A stretch of 64,000 nucleotides of DNA from Methyloversatilis thermotolerans. Lineage in GTDB: Bacteria > Pseudomonadota > Gammaproteobacteria > Burkholderiales > Rhodocyclaceae. This document shows positions 1 through 9,282 of this stretch, piece by piece; positions within the stretch are counted from its first letter, which is position 1, and each line of letters begins with the position of its first letter. The stretch spans positions 1,491,215-1,555,214 of the forward strand of contig NZ_KB889967.1 in NCBI RefSeq assembly GCF_000372885.1, written 5' to 3'. Position numbers and translations under genes: made by a program. Below the pieces are notes generated by a model. That model was not told the origin of the DNA. It saw nothing but the letters and a program-made list of their open reading frames with translations, and ran no database searches.

Positions 1-516
1 AACGTCGGCCACTTCGCTCCGTCCTGGCCGCGCGGCGCGCACAGGCTCGAGCCCACCCGGATGACGGACTGTGCGGGGTAATGAGCGAATGCGGAAGCAG
101 GCATGCTCGGGTCGCACCCGCCGAAGCCTGGAGCCCTGCACCGCGACAGTACGCGACGCGGCGAATTCGGATGCGACTGAAGCCCGAGATTATCCACCCG
201 ACATTTCCGGAGCACGTGCCGGCGAGAATGACAGGAGTGGGATCCATCCGTGTCCCCGGAACGGCCAACTCTCCATCGCGAGAATTTGTCTGGCGGATGC
301 GGCGGCGAAGGTCATGAGCGGCGCCCGACGCACGGAACAGCCGCCCGCGAGCACCGCAAACCCTTCGCAGTCTGTCACGGCCGCTGGGAAAGCCCGGTTC
401 AGGCCCGGCACAAGCAATCGGGCATTCCGCCGAAAATTGCCGGCAGGAGCGGCGCGCAGCCCTCACTCGTCGTGACGAACGACGCTTGAAACGGCTACCC
501 GCCTAACCCCGGAAGC
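1..516. other. No supportable gene
   Basis: I see no convincing gene in this stretch. The short open frames on both strands are rich in Arg, Ala, Pro and Ser, lack recognisable motifs and lack good ribosome-binding sites. This is what frame shadows in high-GC DNA look like. It lies beyond the terminator of the lysC/tRNA block, so it may be the intergenic tail of a gene outside the window. Confidence 0.5.
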
Positions 517-549
517 CGGAAAAGAAAAAGGCCAGTCAATCGACTGGCC
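517..549 (-). terminator. Rho-independent terminator after tRNA-Arg
   Basis: A perfect 8-bp stem (GGCCAGTC / GACTGGCC, 530-537 with 542-549) closes on a 4-nt loop. Read on the minus strand it is followed by a T-rich run (complement of 518-529). It sits 26 nt past the 3' end of tRNA-Arg, so it probably ends the tRNA transcript, possibly started upstream of lysC. Confidence 0.8.
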
Positions 550-575
550 TATCTCTTTGATTCCCTGCGGTATTT

Positions 576-652
576 TGGCGCGCCCGGAGCGATTCGAACG
601 CCCGACCCCTTGGTTCGTAGCCAAGTACTCTATCCAGCTGAGCTACGGGCGC
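576..652 (-). tRNA. tRNA-Arg (anticodon ACG)
   Basis: Minus-strand cloverleaf. The acceptor arms GCGCCCG/CGGGCGC pair perfectly. The anticodon stem CTTGG/CCAAG encloses loop CTACGAA, giving anticodon ACG. The T-loop TTCGAAT is present and CCA is encoded at the 3' end (576-578). Length is 77 nt with CCA. An ACG anticodon normally has its first base deaminated to inosine by TadA, to read CGU, CGC and CGA. Confidence 0.97.
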
Positions 653-718
653 GCTGCAGAGAGGCGAAACTATAGCACGTTTTTTACGTGTTGCAAGTGC
701 TCGACAATTACTCACACT

Positions 719-812
719 TGGCGGAGAGAGAGGGATTCGAACCCTCGATACAGGTTTTGGCCCGTATGCTCCCTTAGCAGGGGAGTGCCTTCGACCTCTC
801 GGCCATCTCTCC
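719..812 (-). tRNA. tRNA-Ser (anticodon GCT)
   Basis: Minus-strand class II tRNA with a long variable arm. The acceptor arms GGAGAGA/TCTCTCC pair. The anticodon stem CTCCC/GGGAG encloses CTGCTAA, giving anticodon GCT (Ser, AGC/AGU codons). The T-loop TTCGAAT is present and CCA is encoded (719-721). It lies 74 nt beyond the lysC stop and 66 nt before tRNA-Arg, all in one direction, so it may be co-transcribed with lysC. Confidence 0.97.
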
Positions 813-886
813 GGTACTGCAAAGCGCGCGAATCATACCGGGAAGCGCATGCCCGGTCAAACCGAATCGCGCATCATTCCGTCGTC

Positions 887-2125
887 CTACTGCCCGACCT
901 GGTCGAGTTCGAAAGCGCGATGCAGAACGCGGACTGCAAGTTCCAGATACTTTTCGTCGATCACCACCGATACCTTTATTTCGGAAGTGGAAATCATCTG
1001 GATATTGATGCCCTCCTCGGCCAGCGTACGGAACATCTTGCTCGCGACGCCCGGATGGGAGCGCATACCCACGCCCACCGCCGACACCTTGCAGATCTTG
1101 TTGTCACCCCTGATTTCGCGCGCGCCGATGTGCTGGCGCACGCTTTCGAGGATTTCCATCGCCTTGTTGAACTCGCCGCGATTCACCGTAAACGAGAAGT
1201 CCGTGGTGCCGTCATGGCCGACGTTCTGGATGATCATGTCCACATCAATATTTGCGTCAGCGATCGGCCCAAGGATCTGATAGGCGATACCGGGGCGATC
1301 GGGCACGCCCAGCACGGTCAGCTTTGCCTCATCGCGGTTGAACGCGATGCCGGAAATGATGGGTTGTTCCATATTGACGTCTTCCTCGACAGTAATCAGC
1401 GTGCCAGGGCCTTCGTGGCCTTCATCCTCGAAACTCGACAGCACGCGCAGCTTGACCTTGTACTTGCCCGCGAACTCGACCGAACGTATCTGCAGGACCT
1501 TGGATCCCAGGCTGGCCATCTCGAGCATTTCCTCGAAGGTGATGCGGTCCAGCCGCCGGGCCTCCGGCACGATGCGCGGGTCGGTGGTGTACACACCGTC
1601 CACATCGGTGAATATCTGGCATTCGTCCGCGCGCAATGCCGCTGCAAGCGCGACACCGGTGGTGTCAGAACCGCCGCGACCGAGAGTGGTGATATTGCCG
1701 TTCGCGTCCACGCCCTGGAAGCCGGCCACCACGACGACGCATCCCTCGTCGAGGTCGCGACGGATATTGTGTTCGTCGATCGCGAGAATTCGTGCCTTGG
1801 TGTAGGCGTCGTCAGTCAGTATGCGCACCTGGCTGCCGGTATAGCTGCGGGCTTTCAGTCCCAGGTCCTTCAGCGCCATCGACAGTAAGCCTATCGTGAC
1901 CTGCTCACCGGTCGAGGCGATCACATCCAGTTCTCGTGGATCCGGGGCCGGCGAAATCTCCCTGGCCAGTCCGATCAGCCGGTTGGTCTCTCCACTCATG
2001 GCGGAGACGACGACAACCATCTTGTGCCCCTTGGCCACGTAACCGGCCACCCGGCGGGCGACGCTCTTGATGCGCTCGGTTTTGCCGACCGAGGTACCGC
2101 CGTATTTCTGGACGATGAGAGCCAT
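887..2125 (-). CDS. lysC: Aspartate kinase
   Basis: Phosphorylates L-aspartate with ATP, the first step to lysine, threonine, methionine and diaminopimelate; cytosolic. The protein has 412 residues and starts with the kinase motif KYGGTSVG. It carries the nucleotide-fold segment GRGGSDTTG and ends in two ACT domains typical of the lysine/threonine-feedback form; the length fits that form. The ATG at 2125 is chosen because [12 protein letters not shown] is the family N-terminus and GGAAG lies 6 nt upstream. In many betaproteobacteria lysC follows accA-tilS directly. Here about 11 kb of other genes separates them. Confidence 0.97.
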   Translation of the reverse strand: MALIVQKYGGTSVGKTERIKSVARRVAGYVAKGHKMVVVVSAMSGETNRLIGLAREISPAPDPRELDVIASTGEQVTIGLLSMALKDLGLKARSYTGSQVRILTDDAYTKARILAIDEHNIRRDLDEGCVVVVAGFQGVDANGNITTLGRGGSDTTGVALAAALRADECQIFTDVDGVYTTDPRIVPEARRLDRITFEEMLEMASLGSKVLQIRSVEFAGKYKVKLRVLSSFEDEGHEGPGTLITVEEDVNMEQPIISGIAFNRDEAKLTVLGVPDRPGIAYQILGPIADANIDVDMIIQNVGHDGTTDFSFTVNRGEFNKAMEILESVRQHIGAREIRGDNKICKVSAVGVGMRSHPGVASKMFRTLAEEGINIQMISTSEIKVSVVIDEKYLELAVRVLHRAFELDQVGQ

Positions 2126-2427
2126 CTGTACTTCCGGTCCGTTGTACGAAAACCGGCGATTGTAACCGATCCACCAGGAGCGACATCGTCGCACCCCCAC
2201 CGCCCCACCCGAACACGATCGCAAACCGTGAACCGAAGGCCGGCGGTTCACGCAGCCCCTCCACCCGGTCGTCCCGCTCGCCGAAAGCGGCCTGGACGGA
2301 CGCCGTCACCCACCGCAAACAGGGCCGTTGCGCAACGATCTGCACCAAAATCGAAGAATGCGAAACGATTTCTTTACACGAAGGTCCACACGGGGTCCGA
2401 CGGACTTGCAAACATATGCAAAGCTGT
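2126..2427. other. Divergent intergenic region upstream of lysC
   Basis: No gene is seen here. The region separates lysC (minus) from the HTH gene (plus) and must hold the lysC promoter. I could not pick a confident -35/-10 pair for lysC and see no riboswitch-like lysine box. Confidence 0.4.
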
Positions 2428-2457
2428 TTGGCCGCTTACGCCATGATCATTTATACT
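2428..2457 (+). promoter_or_regulatory. Putative sigma-70 promoter for the HTH gene
   Basis: TTGGCC at 2428-2433, an 18-bp spacer and TATACT at 2452-2457 form a reasonable -35/-10 pair in the most AT-rich stretch of this intergenic region. A second, perfect TATAAT sits at 2468-2473 but lacks a good -35. Either could drive the HTH gene at 2595. Confidence 0.4.
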
Positions 2458-2594
2458 GAATTTGGCCTATAATTTAAGTCATAGGTGTGGGAGCAGCAAG
2501 CACGCGAATCGGCTTTCAGCCGGATGCCAGATACCCACGGTGCCCGGCGCGGCTGGTTCGATGTTCAACTTATATCAAGGCAAGGACAACGAGC

Positions 2595-2888
2595 ATGAAG
2601 GCAACCGACAACATCGACGCACGTGAAATTCGCAAGAAGCTGGGTATGAACCAGTCGCAGTTCTGGTCCCGTCTGGGCGTGACCCAGAGTGGCGGCTCCC
2701 GCTACGAAAGTGGCCGCAACATGCCCAAGCCGGTTCAGGCCCTGCTCCGCCTGGTTCATGTCGAGCAGATCGACATCAACAAGATCCGTCGCGAAGACGT
2801 GGAAGTGGTCGAGTACCTGCGTGCAACCGATCCCGACACCTTCAAGCGCCTGAAGAAGGAAGCCCGCGCCTATCGCAAGGCCGGCTGA
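2595..2888 (+). CDS. Small helix-turn-helix protein (XRE-like)
   Basis: A 97-residue probable DNA-binding protein. Residues about 10-45 (REIRKKLGMNQSQFWSRLGV, then SGGSRYESGRNMP) form an XRE/lambda-Cro type HTH in which the recognition segment ends in the usual RYE motif. The C-terminal half is charged and helical and contains RREDVEVVEYLR. It may aid dimerisation. The ATG at 2595 is chosen over the frame extension upstream because the HTH fold begins just after it. It stands alone, with its own promoter-like sequence before it and a strong terminator after it. The target is unknown. Confidence 0.8.
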   Translation: MKATDNIDAREIRKKLGMNQSQFWSRLGVTQSGGSRYESGRNMPKPVQALLRLVHVEQIDINKIRREDVEVVEYLRATDPDTFKRLKKEARAYRKAG

Positions 2889-2903
2889 TCGGTTCCCGGA
2901 CTG

Positions 2904-2934
2904 GAAAAGGGAAGGCTTCGCCTTCCTTTTTTTA
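2904..2934 (+). terminator. Rho-independent terminator of the HTH gene
   Basis: The hairpin GGGAAGGC / GCCTTCCT with a TTC loop is followed by seven or more T residues (about 2925-2933), 15 nt past the stop. A-rich flanks on the left make it potentially bidirectional, so it may also end the minus-strand macroglobulin transcript. Confidence 0.85.
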
Positions 2935-2955
2935 CGTGCCGCTTGCGTGCGGCCC

Positions 2956-5900
2956 CTACCAGCGACCCGGCTGCGGGTCCACGATGTCCACCATTCCTTC
3001 CCCTTCACCCACGATACGCAGCTCGGGGCGATACATGTCCTCGACAAAGGTTCCGGGCACCGTGAAACGTCCGGGCGTGACGACTCTCACCATATAGATG
3101 ACGTTCAACGGCGCGCTGTCCAGCCTGAGAGCGGCAACATAGCGGTCATCCCGATACTCGCGGTGTTTCACACGGTGATCGGTGAGGGTATCCATTACGC
3201 GCAGCGACCCGCCCTTCGGGAGCTGAAGCGCGAATTCGGAAGCCTGGGATCCCTGCGTCAGGTTCTGGTTCTCGATCTCCAGACCGGCGGGCAGGCGATC
3301 GACCAGCAACGCGTCGTCCGTGCGCCGCGCCGGACGCACCTCCACCCGCACCAGCATCAGATCGCCTACCTTGAGCACACGTCCGTTCCACGGTCTGCCG
3401 TCGGCTTCGAAAAGCGTGCGCTGCGCGGAGCCCAGCGAGCCCTCCACCGGCGGCGCCTGACGCGGATAGCCGGCCGCCTCGACTTCGACGTAAAGGGGTG
3501 CATCGCCGATATTGGCGAGCGCTACGCCCTTGCGGGCTGAGTGTGCGTCCACCGGCAGCATCGCCGCCTTTTCGCCGCGAACCGTTTCTCCGCCCTCAAT
3601 GGCCAGCCTCCACGGCTTGCTGGTGCCTGTGCCGGCCGCGCGGCCGGCCATCACCAGTGCGATCTGTTCCTGCGTCGACAGCCAGCGGCGACCTGCTGCG
3701 TCGCCGGAAAGTTCGAACAGCAGATTGGCGGCGCGATCCAGCTTCACCTCGTGACGCGCGAGCAGCGCGTAAAGCATGGCGCGGTCGCGCAATGCGCTGC
3801 CATAGTCGCCCAGCCATTCGTATTCGGCATCGTTCCCGCGCAGCCCGTAGGGCTTGAGCAGCGCCTCGTCCAGCGCAATTCTTGAGCGCGCCTCATCCCC
3901 CATGAGCTTGAGTGCCAGGCCCAGGTGGGCAAGCGCCAGCGGCGACTTCGCGAGATGCCGGTGTTCGTCGTGCAACAGCCGCAGCGTGGCCAGCGGTGCC
4001 CGCTGTTCGCGCGCCAGCACATAGCCGATATGGGCCGCGTGCGCGAAACGCGCGTGTGCTCCGCGCAACAGCTCGCTCTCGCCCGGTTGACTGCCCGCCT
4101 GCGCCGGCAGCCGGGGCATCTGCGAAGGCGCGAGCTGGAACTCCTTCAACATCCAGTCGCCCATCCTTTTCTGCATCGTTTCCGGCACCGCGAAGCCGGC
4201 GGCTTTCGCGTCGATCAGGAAGCCGGCGACATAGGCGGTGATCCAGTGTTCGTACTCGCCACCTCCCCACAGTGTCATGCCTCCGGCCGCACCTTGCATG
4301 CCGGCCAGACGGCCTATGGCGCCTTCGACCAGCGCGGTGCGTTCGGCGCGCGAGTATTCCTTCAGCCCCAGTTCCCTGGCGTACGCCTCGTCGATGATGA
4401 CGTGCGGCCAGGCCGAACTCACCGTCTGCTCGGCGCAGCCGTAGGGATAGCGCAACAAGCCGCGCACGTTGTCGCGTATGTCGAGCGGGGGGCTCGAGGA
4501 TGCGCTCGCATTCAAGGTGGCCGAGGCGGGCCAGAAACGCTCCAGCAGTGCGCCATCGATGACGTGCCGCGCGCCCGGCTCCAGCTTGACCCGCACCGCC
4601 GAACGTTCGAGCGCGACCGGCGGCGTCACCTGCAGAGCCACCTCGCGTTCGATATGCAGGGGCTTGCCGCCACCGGTGGCATCGAGCCTCAGCCGGATGC
4701 GAGCCAGACCTTCGGCCTCGATCGCCTCGGCATCGAAGCGCAGCGTTTCGCGCTGCTTCGGCGCCAGCATCAGCGTGCGGCTGCCGTCGGCAATGCGAAC
4801 CGGCGAATCGGCCGACAGCGCCAGCCGAATCTGCTGCGGCGCGTCGGTCAGATTGGTCACATCCAACGCAACCCGCGCCCGATCACCCGGCGCGATGAAT
4901 CGCGGCGTAGCCAGTTCAGCCACGATGGGCGCGGCGACGACAAGTTCGCGTTGACCGTGACCGTAGCGTTCCGGCGTCGAGGCGACCGCCATCAGTCGCA
5001 GGCTGCCGTTGAAATCCGGCAGCGCCAGACTGATGGCCGCTTCTCCCTTTTCATCGAGCTTGACCGGGCCGGAGAACAGATCGACCAGTTTCACCTTCTT
5101 CGGCATGCCCTGCGTATCTCGCATGCCCGAATCGCCGCCCCACTTGAGCTTGCCGCGCGATCCATCCATCTTCTCGATCAGCCTGCCATAGATGTCCAGC
5201 AGATCGGCGGCATATCGCTGCTTGCCGAAGAAATAGGCGAACGGATCGGGTGTGGCGAACTTCGTGATGTTCAGGATGCCCTCATCCACCGCCGACAGCG
5301 TGACCCAGGCAGCCTGCCCGCCAGTGCCCTCGACCCGGACCTTCACCGTGGCCGTCGTTTCCGGCTCGACCTTGGCAGGCGCATCAAGTGCCACCTTGAG
5401 CCTGCGCTCGTCGCGCGCAAGCGGAATATGGGCCAGGCCGAGCGCACGTGCCGGCGTAACGCGGTTGCCTTCGCTGCCCGGGCGGAAAGCGACCACAGAC
5501 AGATAGAGATCGTGGCGGTTCCAGTCCTTGTCCAGCGGCACATGGACATCGGTGCCGGAAGCGCTCACCCTTACCCGCCACGCCCACAGCACGCGGTCGC
5601 CCTCCACCAGCACGAGCGCCTCGCCATCGTGCGGCGGCGTAACGGTGGCCTTCAGCGTGTCGCCGGCCTTGTATGGCGCACCGTCCAGCTTGACCTGCAC
5701 GCGGTCGGGCCGGTTGCCCAAGGCCTCGTCATCCTGCGCGCCCCACCCCGCATAGAAGCGATAGCGCAGGGTAAGCCTGGTTTGCGGATCGTCGATTTCC
5801 AGCCGGTAACGGCCCCAGCCGACCGGAAAACCCACCTTCGCCTGCGCCGTCAGTGCGACGGCGCGGCTGTCGACCAGCTCATCGCTCTCGCTGAAGCCGG

Positions 5901-7989
5901 AATGCCAGCCGCGCTGGTCGTCGAAGCGCCAGTAGTACTGACGCTCCTCGCGGAACAGCCGCACGTTGGCATGCGCGATCGGGGCGAAACCGCCATCCGG
6001 CACGAAGCGGCCGATTTCGAACTCGGCCAGCGAGGATTCGCGAGCGACGTCGCGCTCGAACAGCGGGCGCACCGCGATGAGCGCGGGTGCCGGCCACCAG
6101 GCGCGCTCGACTGAACGCACCACCGGGCGACCGCCGCTTTCCAGCAAACTGAGTGCCACGCGCAGCGACAGAGGCGAGCGCGCGGCAGCGGAGTCATATG
6201 GAACTTCCAGCCGGGCCGTACCGCGCTCGTCGAGTGCGCGCTCTTCCAGTTCGCGCCGTCCTTTCAGCGCGTCATCGGCGAAGTCGCCGAAAATGAAACC
6301 AGGCTTCTTCTGCGGCAATGCAAAGCGCATGCGCTCGGTCGCCAGCGCACCAAGCAGGCGGTTGCCGGCGGCCGGTGCGCCGAACAGATAATCGCCCTGC
6401 ACATCGATATCGAATGGTGCGCCGTCGGTGAGCACGCGTTCGTCGGCGCGCAGTTCCAGCTTCATGCGTTCCGGCATGAACTCTTCCACCTTGAAGCGCA
6501 TCTGCGCATCCGGTTTCTTCGCAGCCGGATCGGTGCGAAGTTCCAGCATCCAGTTGCCGGTCTGCGCGTCAGGCGGGAGGGTGATGGCCTGCCGGTAATA
6601 GCCGGGCTGCTCGCCCGAAGTCCTCCACACCCGCTGACTCACGATGCGACCGTCGGCGCGCTTGATCACCGCCGTCAGCGGCAGTTCATCCATGGTGCGG
6701 CCATCGGCGTCGCGCGCAAGTATCGATACGTCGAATGACTCGCCCGGCCGGTACAGATCGCGGCCGCTCCACACGAACAGCCGGGTCTGCGCCGGCAGCA
6801 GACCGGCGGTATCGAATTCGGACAGGTCAAGAGCAGCCTCGGCCAGCGACACCACGGACATTTCACGTCCATGGCGGGCTATGAGCAGTCGTGCATTGGC
6901 CGGCACCGAACCCAGGCTGGCACGACCGTCGCCATCGGCCGCGACGGAGCCGACGCGCCGGCCCTCGCCATCCAGCAGTTCCAGCTCGACACCGTCGAGC
7001 GCACGGCCGGATTTCAGCGACGTGGTGAAGGCGTCGATGCGGCTTCCGTTGCGGTGCAGATGCAGACCGATGTCGCTGACGTAGAAGTAGGTGGTCTGAT
7101 AGTCGCCGGAAAAACTCCCGGGAGCACGCATCACCGCAACATAGACGCCGGGCTCCCGCAGTTCCTTGATGCGTTCGACCGGCAGGAAGCTCACATGCCG
7201 GCGGTCCTTCCCGTCGTCGGTCAGGAAACGGCCGATATAGACGCTCTTCGACAGGTCCTTCAGCCGATCCAGATACCAGCCTGAAGTACGACCGCGCAGA
7301 TCCATGCCATCATCGCCGTAGTACGCGTCCTCATCGTAGGAGCCGGCCTGGTCGGCTTCCGCCGGGTCAGCGCGGCGTATTCCATACACCTTGTCGAGGA
7401 AGGCCGGCAGTTGGGCCGGTTCGACGCGCAGGAACTCCACGTCGACTTCCGGCGTATTGACGGTCACCACCGGCAGCCCGCCATTCTGGCCGGCCGGCAG
7501 TACGGTGCCGCGGCTGGCAAAGAAATGGGCCGGAGGCATGTCCTCAACGAGGGTTTCGCACCGATGGACGGCCCCGAGCGTGTCGCCGCCGCGCGCGGCC
7601 ACGCCCGCCGCCACCTCGATGCGATAGCGGCGTTTGGGCAACACGCCGGAAAAGAAGGCAAGGCGCGGGTTGTCGCCGAGCACCCAGGATCCGGCCACCT
7701 TGTCGGCCGCGTCGCGTCCGGCATCGGCCTCGCCCAGATCGGTCACCTGCATCAGTTCCGACAGGGACTGGCGCGGAGCCAGCGGCCGACTGAACGTGAC
7801 CGCGAGCGCAGGACCGCCATCGCGGCTGCGCGCGCTGCACCCCTGCACCGAAAATGGCAAGGACGGATCGTCCCCCACCGCGAGCATCCCGGCCACACCC
7901 TGTTCGCGAGCGGACTGCCACCACGCCGCGGCCGCCGCCAGCGCAAGCATGAGCGCCACCGCCCAGGCAACCACCGATCTGTTCGCCAT
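2956..7989 (-). CDS. Bacterial alpha-2-macroglobulin family protein
   Basis: A large periplasmic protease trap or defence protein of the YfhM type. It has 1677 residues, close to the family's usual 1,600-1,700. The N-terminus is a single hydrophobic segment (VVAWAVALMLALAAAAAWW) without a lipobox Cys, so it is probably a membrane anchor. MG-like beta domains follow, with the bait region mid-protein. The thioester motif YGCAEQ lies around Cys1185 and is followed by the alpha-helical complement-like domain. An intact Cys-x-Glu-Gln predicts covalent capture of proteases. Many relatives sit beside pbpC (PBP1C), but none is seen here. The ATG at 7989 is chosen because the signal anchor begins there; one at 8010 is possible. 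Confidence 0.9.
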   Translation of the reverse strand: MANRSVVAWAVALMLALAAAAAWWQSAREQGVAGMLAVGDDPSLPFSVQGCSARSRDGGPALAVTFSRPLAPRQSLSELMQVTDLGEADAGRDAADKVAGSWVLGDNPRLAFFSGVLPKRRYRIEVAAGVAARGGDTLGAVHRCETLVEDMPPAHFFASRGTVLPAGQNGGLPVVTVNTPEVDVEFLRVEPAQLPAFLDKVYGIRRADPAEADQAGSYDEDAYYGDDGMDLRGRTSGWYLDRLKDLSKSVYIGRFLTDDGKDRRHVSFLPVERIKELREPGVYVAVMRAPGSFSGDYQTTYFYVSDIGLHLHRNGSRIDAFTTSLKSGRALDGVELELLDGEGRRVGSVAADGDGRASLGSVPANARLLIARHGREMSVVSLAEAALDLSEFDTAGLLPAQTRLFVWSGRDLYRPGESFDVSILARDADGRTMDELPLTAVIKRADGRIVSQRVWRTSGEQPGYYRQAITLPPDAQTGNWMLELRTDPAAKKPDAQMRFKVEEFMPERMKLELRADERVLTDGAPFDIDVQGDYLFGAPAAGNRLLGALATERMRFALPQKKPGFIFGDFADDALKGRRELEERALDERGTARLEVPYDSAAARSPLSLRVALSLLESGGRPVVRSVERAWWPAPALIAVRPLFERDVARESSLAEFEIGRFVPDGGFAPIAHANVRLFREERQYYWRFDDQRGWHSGFSESDELVDSRAVALTAQAKVGFPVGWGRYRLEIDDPQTRLTLRYRFYAGWGAQDDEALGNRPDRVQVKLDGAPYKAGDTLKATVTPPHDGEALVLVEGDRVLWAWRVRVSASGTDVHVPLDKDWNRHDLYLSVVAFRPGSEGNRVTPARALGLAHIPLARDERRLKVALDAPAKVEPETTATVKVRVEGTGGQAAWVTLSAVDEGILNITKFATPDPFAYFFGKQRYAADLLDIYGRLIEKMDGSRGKLKWGGDSGMRDTQGMPKKVKLVDLFSGPVKLDEKGEAAISLALPDFNGSLRLMAVASTPERYGHGQRELVVAAPIVAELATPRFIAPGDRARVALDVTNLTDAPQQIRLALSADSPVRIADGSRTLMLAPKQRETLRFDAEAIEAEGLARIRLRLDATGGGKPLHIEREVALQVTPPVALERSAVRVKLEPGARHVIDGALLERFWPASATLNASASSSPPLDIRDNVRGLLRYPYGCAEQTVSSAWPHVIIDEAYARELGLKEYSRAERTALVEGAIGRLAGMQGAAGGMTLWGGGEYEHWITAYVAGFLIDAKAAGFAVPETMQKRMGDWMLKEFQLAPSQMPRLPAQAGSQPGESELLRGAHARFAHAAHIGYVLAREQRAPLATLRLLHDEHRHLAKSPLALAHLGLALKLMGDEARSRIALDEALLKPYGLRGNDAEYEWLGDYGSALRDRAMLYALLARHEVKLDRAANLLFELSGDAAGRRWLSTQEQIALVMAGRAAGTGTSKPWRLAIEGGETVRGEKAAMLPVDAHSARKGVALANIGDAPLYVEVEAAGYPRQAPPVEGSLGSAQRTLFEADGRPWNGRVLKVGDLMLVRVEVRPARRTDDALLVDRLPAGLEIENQNLTQGSQASEFALQLPKGGSLRVMDTLTDHRVKHREYRDDRYVAALRLDSAPLNVIYMVRVVTPGRFTVPGTFVEDMYRPELRIVGEGEGMVDIVDPQPGRW

Positions 7990-8158
7990 CGAACACCGCC
8001 CGTTTGTCATGACCGGGCGGATTATCCTCGCATCCGATGCGCACGGGCATGTCGGGCACCCCGTCGCGGGTGACGTGAATCATCGTGCGCCCCCGCCCGT
8101 GGACGCCCCGTGCGCGCAACGCTATGCTGCGCGCCCCGACGAATCAATCACTTGCACC

Positions 8159-9079
8159 ATGTTCCCGCTTCATATCCACATGCCTGGACGGGAAGCCTCT
8201 GCTTCCGCCCTGCGCACCACGCTGAGCGATGCGCTGGAACGGCTGTACGCCCGGGACACTGCGCTGCCCGCACACAGGCTTGCTTCCCTGCTCGTGACGG
8301 ACGAGACGGCGACCGAAGGGGAAGCGGCCGGACGGTCTCCGTTGCAGCGCACGGATACTGCGGACGGCTACAGGCTGACACTGTCCGCGCGATTCGCCGA
8401 ACAGGCGCTCGCCGGCGACCCCGAACAAGTGCTCGAACTGGTGCATCTGCTGCACCGGGAACTGTGGCGTGGTGAACTGGCACAAGAGCATGCGCCCAAG
8501 CGCGCAGACGAGGATGCGCTGATGGCGCAGTTCTCTCCCATCGTCGATCTGATGTTCGACGAATATCGCGCGAATCGCGCGAGCGCGTGGTCGCTTCCCG
8601 GACGTTCGGACCTCCTGCTGCCGCACTTGATGGGCTTGTTGCAGGAACTGCCCGCGGCCTGCGACCGGGCGCGCGCGGATTATCAGCTCGACGGCGATCT
8701 GGATGCCTTGACCGGACTTTCCATGGCGCGGCTCGCCCTGCTGATGCAGAGCGTCGCCTTCAGCCTGGGCTATCTCGCGGGCCTGGGGCGTACCGTGGCG
8801 GACATCGCCCCGGAATTGAAGGACGCTCTGGACAACGCCTTCATCGCCCGCGAATGGCCGCGCATTTCCGCCTTGCTCGCCGGCGCCGCGAACAGCCGGA
8901 ACGAGGATCGGGCCGTGCAGCTCGACCTGCTGCGCATCCGGGTCATGGCGATATTCGAAGGCATGGGACTGCGCATGCGGGTCGATGGCAGCGGCCTCCG
9001 GGTGGACGTATCGGCCGCGAGCACCGGCGCGCTCGAGGCGGCCGCTGCCCGTCTGACTGCAGGCGAAGGGCAGGCGTGA
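8159..9079 (+). CDS. Hypothetical protein, 306 residues
   Basis: I do not recognise a family. The protein is soluble-looking, without signal peptide or membrane span, rich in Ala, Leu, Arg and Asp, and predicted largely helical. The middle (about 115-230) has regular amphipathic helices, for example LLLPHLMGLLQELPAACDRA and SMARLALLMQSVAFSLGYLAG. It starts 169 nt from the divergent macroglobulin gene and is followed by a 200-nt gap. No clear Shine-Dalgarno precedes the ATG, but codon-position GC bias supports coding over the overlapping frames. No function is proposed. Confidence 0.65.
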   Translation: MFPLHIHMPGREASASALRTTLSDALERLYARDTALPAHRLASLLVTDETATEGEAAGRSPLQRTDTADGYRLTLSARFAEQALAGDPEQVLELVHLLHRELWRGELAQEHAPKRADEDALMAQFSPIVDLMFDEYRANRASAWSLPGRSDLLLPHLMGLLQELPAACDRARADYQLDGDLDALTGLSMARLALLMQSVAFSLGYLAGLGRTVADIAPELKDALDNAFIAREWPRISALLAGAANSRNEDRAVQLDLLRIRVMAIFEGMGLRMRVDGSGLRVDVSAASTGALEAAAARLTAGEGQA

Positions 9080-9282
9080 TGCCCGGACGAGCGGCCGCCC
9101 AGTCATGCCCTCGTCCTGCCGCGGTGGATCATCGAGGACCATTGTCCCCTGACATGAAAACGTCAAGCTGTCATCAAGCGACTGCAACCGACACCGCACA
9201 TGCTTCGCGCCCAGCAAGGGAATGAATCACGAAAGACAGGACCTTTGCCAAAAGACACAACTCTGCCGAGGTCTTGAACACC

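Noticed and set aside
71..475. A 134-codon open frame at the window start
   Set aside because: Arg/Ser/Pro-rich, no motif, no ribosome-binding site, and overlapped by three similar frames.
557..1888. A 443-codon plus-strand open frame over both tRNAs and lysC
   Set aside because: It would translate through two perfect tRNAs and antisense to lysC.
3925..6114. A 729-codon plus-strand open frame inside the macroglobulin gene
   Set aside because: Antisense shadow; composition is Arg/Gln/His-rich with no domain, while the minus strand has a coherent 1677-residue protein with a thioester motif.
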